From JAGLCY01 sp965363725 (GTDB lineage: Bacteria; Krumholzibacteriota; Krumholzibacteriia; LZORAL124-64-63): 11,098 nucleotides of DNA. How positions within the stretch are numbered: the stretch's first letter is position 1; each line of letters begins with the position of its first letter. A program made the translations under genes and the position numbers. Below are positions 1 to 6,345 of this stretch, one piece after another. The notes below the pieces were generated by a model. That model was given only the letters and a program-made list of their open reading frames with translations. It was not told where the DNA came from and made no database searches. The stretch spans positions 1 through 11,098 of the forward strand of contig CBDTUS010000123.1 in assembly GCA_965363725.1 (NCBI GenBank), in the 5' to 3' direction.

Positions 1-1064
1 CTCACGTCCCAGAAATCGTGGCCCCAGTCGGTCAGCTGTTCGCTGGTGTCGCCCTGCAGGCGGTACAGGTCCAGGCAGCCGTGGTTGGCGCCCAGGACGT
101 AGAATTTCCCGTCGGCTTCGGTCCAGCGGAAGAACAGGCGGTCGAAACCGGTGCCGTGCAGAGCCATCTTTCCGGTATCCCCGGCCGTGGGCGTGACCAC
201 GGCGATCACGTTGGGGGCGCTCTCCCAGATCGGGTAGGTGGCGCGCATGTAGGCGATGGCGTCGTCCCTGAACCAGCGGGGTAACCGGTCGGCCCCGGGG
301 TTTTCGGTCAGGCGGCGGAGTTCCCCGCCCTCGCGAGCGACGACCCAAAGGTCCGAATTCAGGTTCCAGCCCAGATCGGCCCGGGCCTTGGCCTCGACCA
401 CCAGATGGCGGCTGTCGGGGGACCAACTGAACGACCTGACATCCAGCTCGGCGTCGATGACACGCCGCGTCTCCCCGTTGGCCAGATCCATGGCGAACAG
501 TTGCTGCAAGGTGCCTTCCCGGAAACCCTGGTCGAGATGGCGGTACCCTATCCCGTCCGCGACAACGTAACGGCCCCGCCTGCCCTCATACGGGCCAACC
601 TCTGCGGAACCCACCCAAGCCAGGGCCGACCCATCGGGGGACCAGACCAGACTGCCAAAATCGCCGGACTTGGCACTGATTTTCCGGCGGGTAGCCCCGT
701 CGGCCTCCATGAGCCAGATATCGGTTTCCCCATCAGTGGTGCGCAGGTAGGCGATCGCTTCACCGTCCGGGCGCCAGACCGCACCCAGGGAACGATCCTC
801 GGGGGTGAACAACACCAGATCGTCGCCCGCCGCCAGATCGCGCCGGTACAGGGTGGCCCGGTTTTCCGCCAGCTCCTGATCCCAAGCGGTGACGCTGTAC
901 AAAAGGAATCGCCCGTCCGGGGAAAGGTCGGACACAGACACCGACTTCATGGCCAGGATGTCCTCGGGGATCATGGCGTCGGCCCGGTCGGGCCCGAGCA
1001 GCAGCCCCGCCAGCAGGACGACGACCACCACCAGCACCGCCCGCAAATCGCGCTTCCTGCTCAT
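1..1064 (-). CDS. S9-family (prolyl oligopeptidase-like) secreted peptidase, N-terminal part; runs off left edge
   Basis: The gene is read on the minus strand from ATG at 1064-1062, and 354 codons are present with no stop before the left edge. Residues 1-30 form a signal peptide: a basic start (MSRKR), a Val/Leu-rich core at about 9-24, and a likely cut after ADA at 28-30. The mature N-terminus reads IPEDILAMKSVSVSDLSPDG, the usual entry to the beta-propeller of S9 peptidases (dipeptidyl or acylaminoacyl peptidases). Propeller blades are marked by repeated W/L-S-P-D-G type motifs near residues 47-51, 97-101, 141-145 and 214-217. In this family the alpha/beta-hydrolase domain with the Ser-Asp-His triad follows the propeller; it would lie outside the window, so catalysis cannot be confirmed. 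A TolB-like WD40 protein is the main alternative. The start overlaps the stop of the zinc-ribbon gene upstream (ATGA), so the two are probably co-transcribed and translationally coupled. Confidence 0.8.
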   Translation of the reverse strand, partial: MSRKRDLRAVLVVVVVLLAGLLLGPDRADAMIPEDILAMKSVSVSDLSPDGRFLLYSVTAWDQELAENRATLYRRDLAAGDDLVLFTPEDRSLGAVWRPDGEAIAYLRTTDGETDIWLMEADGATRRKISAKSGDFGSLVWSPDGSALAWVGSAEVGPYEGRRGRYVVADGIGYRHLDQGFREGTLQQLFAMDLANGETRRVIDAELDVRSFSWSPDSRHLVVEAKARADLGWNLNSDLWVVAREGGELRRLTENPGADRLPRWFRDDAIAYMRATYPIWESAPNVIAVVTPTAGDTGKMALHGTGFDRLFFRWTEADGKFYVLGANHGCLDLYRLQGDTSEQLTDWGHDFWDV

Positions 1065-1378
1065 TCGGCCGGCTCCAATCTCAGGAAAAAGAAGATGGCG
1101 AGGGCATAGAATCCGACAATCAACCACAGCTTGGCCAGCCAGAACTCGAACCGGGTGAGATCGCTCAGCATCAGGAGGGTCGAGGTCTGGCTGCCGAAGA
1201 AGATCCCGCAGGCGGCGATCAGCAGGACCCTGGTCATGGGAACCTTCAACTCCGCGCCGCATTCCGGACACAGGGCGCCCCACATGGAGCGGGCCCGGCG
1301 ACCGGGGCCGAGAATCTGGCGCAGAGCCTCGCGCCAGGGAAAAACGAAACCGCAGGTCGGGCATTTGGGATTGTTCAA
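1061..1378 (-). CDS. Small zinc-ribbon membrane protein, function unknown
   Basis: This 105-residue protein has CPTC at residues 6-9 and CPEC at 37-40. Two CxxC knuckles 27 residues apart are typical of a zinc ribbon that binds one metal ion. Two hydrophobic segments follow, at about 48-71 and 79-99, so the protein is probably a two-helix inner-membrane protein with its zinc ribbon in the cytoplasm. The start is a TTG at 1378-1376. An in-frame TGA lies 18 bases upstream with no ATG or GTG between, and an AGGGGG Shine-Dalgarno-like run lies about 11 nt before the TTG. A nearby ATG at 1389-1387 is out of frame and stops at once. The stop TGA overlaps the ATG of the S9 peptidase gene by 4 bases. 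I do not recognise a specific family; membrane zinc-ribbon proteins of this size are common and usually uncharacterised. Confidence 0.75.
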   Translation of the reverse strand: MNNPKCPTCGFVFPWREALRQILGPGRRARSMWGALCPECGAELKVPMTRVLLIAACGIFFGSQTSTLLMLSDLTRFEFWLAKLWLIVGFYALAIFFFLRLEPAE

Positions 1379-1504
1379 GGTCCGGGCATCCCCCTGGCGT
1401 CACGCGACGGGTTTCGGTGCGGCGGCATCATGATCGATCCTCACGGGGAATTGAAGAATATTCGGCCCGGGATTGCCAGTTTCATTTTTCAGCCCGGATT
1501 AATC

Positions 1505-1513
1505 TGTTATGAT
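1505..1513 (+). promoter_or_regulatory. Candidate extended -10 promoter for the 1570-9809 operon
   Basis: TGTTATGAT contains an extended -10 (TGn) followed by TATGAT, one mismatch from TATAAT. The hexamer 17 bp upstream (TTTTTC, 1485-1490) is a poor -35, which extended -10 promoters tolerate. The predicted start site is near 1519-1521, giving a leader of about 50 nt to the ATG at 1570. The assignment rests on motif matching only. Confidence 0.45.
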
Positions 1514-1551
1514 CCGCCGGGAATCGACGGAACGATTCCCATCACCGGATC
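1511..1551. promoter_or_regulatory. Nested inverted repeat: operator or 5'-leader hairpin
   Basis: There is a perfect 8-bp inverted repeat, GGGAATCG (1519-1526) and CGATTCCC (1533-1540), with a 6-nt spacer. It is nested inside a second perfect 6-bp repeat, GATCCG (1511-1516) and CGGATC (1546-1551). The outer arm overlaps the predicted -10 (1508-1513). As DNA it could be a repressor or response-regulator operator; as RNA the inner stem would form at the start of the transcript. The Shine-Dalgarno at 1556-1563 lies outside it. Confidence 0.45.
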
Positions 1552-1555
1552 GGTC

Positions 1556-1563
1556 AGGAAGGG
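1556..1563 (+). promoter_or_regulatory. Ribosome binding site for the solute-binding protein gene
   Basis: AGGAAGGG precedes the ATG at 1570 by about 6-7 nt. This is a strong Shine-Dalgarno at near-ideal spacing and supports that start. Confidence 0.7.
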
Positions 1564-1569
1564 AAAGCA

Positions 1570-3213
1570 ATGATCCCCATCTGGTTCCAGGGCAAACTCA
1601 CCTCCGGACGCCCTGCTTTGGCCTTGTCTTTGATATTTTTAGTCATTTCCGGCGCCGGCTGCGGCGGCTCCTCAGGGACCGGACCCGCAGGCGGGCTCAC
1701 CACCAATGAAGTCGACCTGTGGCCCGCAGGGCAGGGCAGCGGTCTGGCCTCCGCCCGCGAAGGCTGCGACGTATTGTCCGCCCAAGCCCGGCCCGGCGGG
1801 GATTTCATCTTCGCCCTGACCGATTCGGTCCAACCCGGGCGGGCCCCCATCCCCCACAATCACTCCGAACGGGTGGTGTTCGCCCAGCTCTACGAAACCC
1901 TGGTCCAGGTCGATTGCGCCGGCAACCTGAAACCCGGCCTGGCCGAACTCTGGACCTGCACCCAGGACAGCACCGTCTGGGTCTTCACCCTCCGCGAAGG
2001 CGCGCGGTTCTGGGATGGCTCTCGGGTCACTTCGGACGCCGTGCTCGACTCCTGGTCCGACAATCAGGACTGCCCCGCTGTCAGCGGCCGAACATCGCCC
2101 TGGACCTGGCTCAACGCCCGCGCGGAGTCGGTGACCCTCCTGGACGCCCGGCGTTTGGCCGTCCAGTTGCCCGAACCCCATGCCCGCTTCCCCATGCTGA
2201 TGGCGCACCCGGCCACCGCCGTGGCCGCCCGACGCCCCGGCTGGACCTGGCCCGTGGGCAGCGGTCCCGCGCGGCTGCGGGCCTCGGATCCCGCCCCGTT
2301 GCCGGATCTGGAATGCCTACCCAACCAGAACCATCCCGCTGCGCCGGCCTGGAAGACTCTGACCTTCAGGATCACCCCGGGCACCGACCCCCGCGACCTG
2401 GTCTCCACCGACATGGATCTGACCCTGGTGCACGGCCTGGCTGCTGTGGGCTTTTTTGACGACGCCCCGGGCTTTCACGCGGTCCCCCTTCCCTGGACCA
2501 GATTGTATCTGCTGGTCTGCCCTCCGAATCTCAACCCGACCGGCTCCGGCCGCTGGATGCGGGCCGCGGCTGACCTGGATGCGGGTCGGGACGTGACCGC
2601 GGTGTCGGCCCGGTCCTGGCCCCACATCACCTTCCCCGCCGGGGGCCAGGACGGCTGCCCTCAACTGAGCGGTCCGGTCACCGGCTCCGGCAGCGCGCGC
2701 CTGGACTGGAACCTGGCCGAAAAGAATCTGGATGAAAACGTGGTCGCCTATCCCGCGGCGGATCCCGGGGCCCGGGATCTCGCCCACCGGATCGGTGCCC
2801 TCGCCGGCAGCCCGGTACGCACCGTCCCCTTGCCCCGCGGCGGCACCGAATTCGCCCTGCAGTGGCAGATGGCCGGCGCCTTCATCCTTCCGGTGGACCA
2901 ACAGTATCCCACGGGCTGTCTGCAGATGGCTGTACTTCTGGGTAAGGCCCCCTGGCTTCAGGAAGCGGCCCTGGACCGGCCCCACCAACCGGTTGAGACC
3001 CTGGCGGGAGCCGACCGAGTCGCCAACAACTCGGGCGGGTCGGCGTCGGCGTCGCTGACTGATCGGGACCTGGTCCGTCCCCTCGGCCTGAGCAGGGCCT
3101 GGCTGATCGCGCGGGGTTCGGTGGCCGGGCTGGAACTGGCCTTTGACGGCACGCCCATGCTCGCCGGCCTGGGAATTTCTGCCACCGCGCCCGCGGGCGA
3201 AGCCACACCATGA
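1570..3213 (+). CDS. Family 5 extracellular solute-binding protein (oligopeptide/nickel type), putative lipoprotein
   Basis: The protein has 547 residues, a usual length for the DppA/OppA/NikA family. Residues 17-30 are hydrophobic and end in SGAGC, so Cys31 is a plausible lipidation site, though Gly rather than Leu at -3 makes the lipobox non-canonical. The family hallmark is residues 102-129 (VVFAQLYETLVQVD then GNLKPGLAELW) followed by 137-162 (WVFTLREGARFWDGSRVTSD then a helix), the classic first lobe of SBP_bac_5 proteins. GPARL at 232-236 matches the position of the usual GTGPY, and 509-531 resembles the family's C-terminal strand. The middle region is divergent, and the mature chain has eight further cysteines (66, 116, 130, 168, 249, 317, 363, 450). 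Relatives bind peptides, nickel chelates or sugars in the periplasm for ABC import, but no permease or ATPase gene is near. The stop overlaps the kinase ATG by 4 bases, which suggests a role in sensing. Substrate unknown. Confidence 0.8.
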   Translation: MIPIWFQGKLTSGRPALALSLIFLVISGAGCGGSSGTGPAGGLTTNEVDLWPAGQGSGLASAREGCDVLSAQARPGGDFIFALTDSVQPGRAPIPHNHSERVVFAQLYETLVQVDCAGNLKPGLAELWTCTQDSTVWVFTLREGARFWDGSRVTSDAVLDSWSDNQDCPAVSGRTSPWTWLNARAESVTLLDARRLAVQLPEPHARFPMLMAHPATAVAARRPGWTWPVGSGPARLRASDPAPLPDLECLPNQNHPAAPAWKTLTFRITPGTDPRDLVSTDMDLTLVHGLAAVGFFDDAPGFHAVPLPWTRLYLLVCPPNLNPTGSGRWMRAAADLDAGRDVTAVSARSWPHITFPAGGQDGCPQLSGPVTGSGSARLDWNLAEKNLDENVVAYPAADPGARDLAHRIGALAGSPVRTVPLPRGGTEFALQWQMAGAFILPVDQQYPTGCLQMAVLLGKAPWLQEAALDRPHQPVETLAGADRVANNSGGSASASLTDRDLVRPLGLSRAWLIARGSVAGLELAFDGTPMLAGLGISATAPAGEATP

Positions 3214-4961
3214 ATCTTCGCGGGCAGATCCTCCTCGGATCGATCGCCCTGGCGGTCCTGCCCCTGGTCCTGGTCATCATGACCATCCGCTCCGGCGTGC
3301 AGGATCGTTTCACCGATTTGGACACCGCCCGGGTGGACGACCAGATAGGCATCGTAAGGGACGACCTGGACCGGCAGAGCCGTGAGGTCGCCACCCTGCT
3401 GGACAAGCTGGCCGAGACCATCGCCCAGGACAATGACTTCCGCCTCGGCACCGTCGGCGGTCGCGAAGACCTTCGCGGCTATGTGCTGGATTTCGCTCCC
3501 CGGCAGATGTCGGTCATGGACCTGGACATGCTGCTGATCCAGGACGATGACGGCCGCACCGTCAGCAGCGGTCATTTCCGGGGCGCCTACGGAGAGTTGG
3601 ATCCCCAGCTGCCCACTCTGCTGGCCCGAGCGCGGGGCGGCCAGGCCCTCGTCGCGACCCGCAATCCCGAAGAACCTTTTCTCGCGTTGGCCCGTTCCCG
3701 ACCCGTGACCCTGGGTGGGCGCACCTTCCATCTGACCGGAGGCGACCGCCTGGACGAAGAGCGGCTCGCCAGCCTGAACCGCGACGGTGACCTGGCCCTG
3801 GCCGTGGTCTGGCCCCAGGGATCCTTCGCCACCACCGAAGACCTGACCGCGCGGCTGGCCGAAAACCGACCCGTGCTGGACACCGAATACCGGCTGCGTC
3901 GCGAGGGCACGATCGTTCGGTCGGAACATCTGCCCCTGATCCTCGATGGCCGGCTGGACGACGCCTGGCTGCTCGTGACCCACGACCGCGCCTCGCTAAA
4001 CAACCTGTTGTGGGACATGAACTTGAAAATGGGCGCCATACTGCTTCTGGCCGTGGTTGTTTCGGTGATCATGGCCGTCATCATGGCCGGTCGCATCAGC
4101 CGCCCCTTGCGGGATCTGGCCGACCGCACCGTCGATCTCGACCTCGACAACCTCGACGTGGACTTCTCCTCCAGACGCAAGGACGAGGTCGGCCGCCTGA
4201 CGCGGCTGCTCGGAGACATGACCGGCCGGATGCACGAAAGCGTCAAACGCCTGCGCCGGGCCGAGCACCAGGCCACGCTGGGCGAGATGTCGCGCCAGGT
4301 GAACCACGACATCCGCAACGGCATCACTCCCTTGCGCAACGTCATGGGGCATCTGACCCAGGTGGCCGAAAATGAGCCCGGCCAGCTGAACGAAGTGTTT
4401 GGCGAGCGCCGGGAAACCCTGGAGGGGGGTCTGGAATATCTCGAGGATCTGGCCACGCACTACGCTCGTCTCAGTCCTGGCCGAACCCCACAGGCCTGCC
4501 GTCTCTATGAATTGGTCGCCGAGGCCATGGCCGATCCCGCGGCGGCGCCCGACACCAAGCTGGTCAACAACGTGCCCGGCAACCTGCCGCCGATACTGGC
4601 CGACCCGGTCAGCCTGCGGCGCATCTTCGACAACCTGATCCGTAACGCCCTGGAAAGCCTGACCGAGGGGCGGGGTACCGTCACGGTCGACGCCGCCGTC
4701 GACGAGGACCCCAACCTCGAGGAGATGCGGATCCTGGTCAGCGTGAGCGACACCGGCGAAGGCATCCCGCCGGAAAACCTCGACGCCATCTTCACCGATT
4801 TCTTCACCACTCGCGATGGCGGCACCGGCCTGGGCCTGAGCAACGTCCGCCGCCTGGCCGCCGACTGCGGGGCAAATATCCGGGTGACCAGCGAACCCGG
4901 TCATGGTACGACTTTCACGTTGTCCTTCCCCATCCCCCACACTGTGGACGATCCGACATGA
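3210..4961 (+). CDS. Membrane sensor histidine kinase (periplasmic sensor, HAMP, HisKA, HATPase_c)
   Basis: The 583-residue kinase has a transmembrane helix at about 6-26, a roughly 245-residue periplasmic region (27-271), a second helix at about 272-293 and a HAMP linker at about 294-346. The dimerisation/phosphoacceptor helix (351-380) carries VNHDIRNGITPLRNV, with His366 as the probable phosphorylation site. The catalytic domain shows an N box (FDNLIRNALES, 473-483, Asn475 and Asn479), G1 DTGEGIP (514-520), an F box (IFTDFFTT, 527-534), G2 GGTGLGLS (537-544) and G3 GHGTTF (564-569), so all ATP-binding elements are intact. The size of the periplasmic region would fit a double Cache-type sensor, but I cannot confirm the fold. 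The start overlaps the stop of the solute-binding protein (ATGA at 3210) without a clear Shine-Dalgarno, and the stop overlaps the response-regulator start the same way, implying coupled translation. The expected reaction is ligand-controlled autophosphorylation on His366 and transfer to Asp53 of the next gene's product. Confidence 0.93.
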   Translation: MNLRGQILLGSIALAVLPLVLVIMTIRSGVQDRFTDLDTARVDDQIGIVRDDLDRQSREVATLLDKLAETIAQDNDFRLGTVGGREDLRGYVLDFAPRQMSVMDLDMLLIQDDDGRTVSSGHFRGAYGELDPQLPTLLARARGGQALVATRNPEEPFLALARSRPVTLGGRTFHLTGGDRLDEERLASLNRDGDLALAVVWPQGSFATTEDLTARLAENRPVLDTEYRLRREGTIVRSEHLPLILDGRLDDAWLLVTHDRASLNNLLWDMNLKMGAILLLAVVVSVIMAVIMAGRISRPLRDLADRTVDLDLDNLDVDFSSRRKDEVGRLTRLLGDMTGRMHESVKRLRRAEHQATLGEMSRQVNHDIRNGITPLRNVMGHLTQVAENEPGQLNEVFGERRETLEGGLEYLEDLATHYARLSPGRTPQACRLYELVAEAMADPAAAPDTKLVNNVPGNLPPILADPVSLRRIFDNLIRNALESLTEGRGTVTVDAAVDEDPNLEEMRILVSVSDTGEGIPPENLDAIFTDFFTTRDGGTGLGLSNVRRLAADCGANIRVTSEPGHGTTFTLSFPIPHTVDDPT

Positions 4962-6328
4962 GCCTTGTCCTGATCATCGACGACATCGCCGCCATGCGCG
5001 ACCAGTACGCCTACGACCTGAAGCGCCTGGGCGGCTTCGAAACGCAGACCGCCAGCGGCGGCAGTGAGGGCCTCGCTCTGCTGGAGACCGAGGACGTGGA
5101 CGTCGTCATCCTCGACCTGGAGATGCCCGGGGTCGACGGCTTCGAAGTTCTCGCCACTCTCAAACGCAAGGGCAGCCGGGTGCCGGTCATCGTCTACACC
5201 GGAACCGGCAGCTACGACCGCTGCACCCGGGCAGTCAAGCTGGGCGCCTACAGCTTCATCGCCAAGGACGAGCCCCTCGAACGCGTGGTCCGCGAGGTGG
5301 AAAACGCCCTGGCCTGGGCCAGCCTGCGCAGCGAGGTCGGCCGGCTCCGCCGCCAGAGCGGGGACGATTCGCCGCTGATCGGTGATAGCCGGGCCGCCGT
5401 GGCGATGAAGGAACAGATCGACCGTCTGGCCGCCATCCCCAGCCCGGTGTTGATTCTCGGCGAAAGCGGCAGCGGCAAGGAGCTCGTGGCCCGCCGACTG
5501 CACGAGAACGGCGGCCGCGCCCTGCGTGAATTCGTGGCCGTCAACTGCGCGGCCCTGCCCGACACCATGGTCGAAAGCGAACTGTTCGGTCATGAGCGGG
5601 GCGCCTTCACCGGCGCCGACCGCACCCGCAAGGGCGCCTTCGAAAGCGCCGGCGGCGGCACCCTATTCCTGGATGAGATCGGGGAGCTGCCCGCTGCGGC
5701 CCAGGCCAAACTCCTGCGCGTGCTCGAGGACGGCCTGGTGACCCGCCTGGGGTCCAACAAGACCGTCAAGGTGGACACCCGCGTGGTGGCCGCCACCAAC
5801 CGCGACCTCGAGGTCGAGGTGGCCGCCGGACGATTCCGGCAGGACCTGCTTTTCCGCCTGAACACCCATGTGGTGCAGGTGCCGGCCCTGCGCGAGCGGT
5901 TGAGCGACGTGCCCATCCTCGCCCGACATTTCCTCGCCCTGACTTGCGAAAAGTTCGGGGTCAGGCAAAGGACGCTGGCTCCCGAGGCGGTCCAGGCGCT
6001 GCAGAACTACGACTGGTCACGCAACAACATCCGCGAACTGCGCAACGTCATCGAGCGGTTGGTCATCGCCGGCAGCGGCGATATCATCGGCGCCGATCTG
6101 ATGCCCGCGGAGATTGCCGTCGGTCCTGGAATTCCGGGTGGTCCCGGCCGACCGGACCCTGCGCCGGGCGGCACTCTCAAGGATCAGAAAGCCGCCTCCG
6201 AGCGGCAGATCATCCTGACGGCGCTGGAACGCAACGACTGGCACATAACCAACACGGCCGCCCAGCTGGGACTGGCCGACCACAGCAGTCTATTGAAGAT
6301 CATGAGGCGTCACCGCCTCAAAAAATAA
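4958..6328 (+). CDS. NtrC-family sigma-54-dependent response regulator
   Basis: The 456-residue protein has all three NtrC-type domains. The receiver (1-120) has the acidic pair Asp8/Asp9, phosphoacceptor Asp53 in ILDLEMPG, Thr81 and Lys103. The AAA+ domain (about 138-375) has Walker A GESGSGKE (168-175), the GAFTGA loop (215-220) that contacts sigma-54, Walker B TLFLDEIG (235-242), and NNIRELRN (356-363) in sensor II. A Gly/Pro-rich linker (about 388-405) leads to a Fis-type helix-turn-helix (about 413-456). An intact GAFTGA means it should activate sigma-54 RNA polymerase by ATP hydrolysis after phosphorylation by the kinase encoded just upstream, whose stop overlaps this ATG. A -24/-12 promoter match before the TPR gene at 10039 is a candidate target. 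Relatives include NtrC, AtoC and ZraR; nothing here allows a specific gene name. Confidence 0.95.
   Translation: MSLVLIIDDIAAMRDQYAYDLKRLGGFETQTASGGSEGLALLETEDVDVVILDLEMPGVDGFEVLATLKRKGSRVPVIVYTGTGSYDRCTRAVKLGAYSFIAKDEPLERVVREVENALAWASLRSEVGRLRRQSGDDSPLIGDSRAAVAMKEQIDRLAAIPSPVLILGESGSGKELVARRLHENGGRALREFVAVNCAALPDTMVESELFGHERGAFTGADRTRKGAFESAGGGTLFLDEIGELPAAAQAKLLRVLEDGLVTRLGSNKTVKVDTRVVAATNRDLEVEVAAGRFRQDLLFRLNTHVVQVPALRERLSDVPILARHFLALTCEKFGVRQRTLAPEAVQALQNYDWSRNNIRELRNVIERLVIAGSGDIIGADLMPAEIAVGPGIPGGPGRPDPAPGGTLKDQKAASERQIILTALERNDWHITNTAAQLGLADHSSLLKIMRRHRLKK
6303..6320 (+). other. Perfect hairpin at the end of the response-regulator gene
   Basis: TGAGGCG (6303-6309), a TCAC loop, and CGCCTCA (6314-6320) form a perfect 7-bp stem just before the TAA stop at 6326. 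It is followed by six A residues rather than a T-tract, so it is not a plus-strand intrinsic terminator. It lies about 12 nt before the SppA Shine-Dalgarno and may affect mRNA stability or ribosome loading there, or may only reflect codons. Confidence 0.35.
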
Positions 6329-6332
6329 CTCC

Positions 6333-6339
6333 GGAGGAA
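6333..6339 (+). promoter_or_regulatory. Ribosome binding site that fixes the SppA-like start
   Basis: CCGGAGGAATCCCGC precedes the ATG at 6346, with GGAGGA about 7 nt away. The reading frame is open far upstream (to 5944) inside the response-regulator gene. This site, together with the signal peptide that begins exactly at the ATG, shows that 6346 is the true start. Confidence 0.8.
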
Positions 6340-6345
6340 TCCCGC

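Noticed and set aside
405..1109. Plus-strand open frame opposite the S9 peptidase
   Set aside because: The minus-strand frame has a signal peptide and propeller motifs across its whole length; the plus frame has none.
1463..1478. Possible sigma-54 promoter for the operon starting at 1570
   Set aside because: GG (1464-1465) and TTGC (1473-1476) look suggestive, but only 9 bp separate GG from GC; sigma-54 promoters require 10.
1451..1482. Minus-strand promoter for the zinc-ribbon/S9 unit (TATTCT at 1459-1454)
   Set aside because: The -10 match is weak and there is no -35 at acceptable spacing; a promoter must exist nearby but I cannot place it.
2958..3983. Antisense open frame spanning the binding-protein/kinase junction
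   Set aside because: Gly/Gln-rich translation with no domain; it overlaps two well-supported genes.
6303..6325. Intrinsic terminator or programmed frameshift site at the regulator/SppA junction
   Set aside because: The stem is followed by A residues, not T, and the six-A run just before the stop leads to no useful extended product that I can see.
5944..6345. Upstream extension of the SppA-like frame
   Set aside because: It overlaps the response-regulator C-terminus in another frame, and the signal peptide and ribosome site place the start at 6346.
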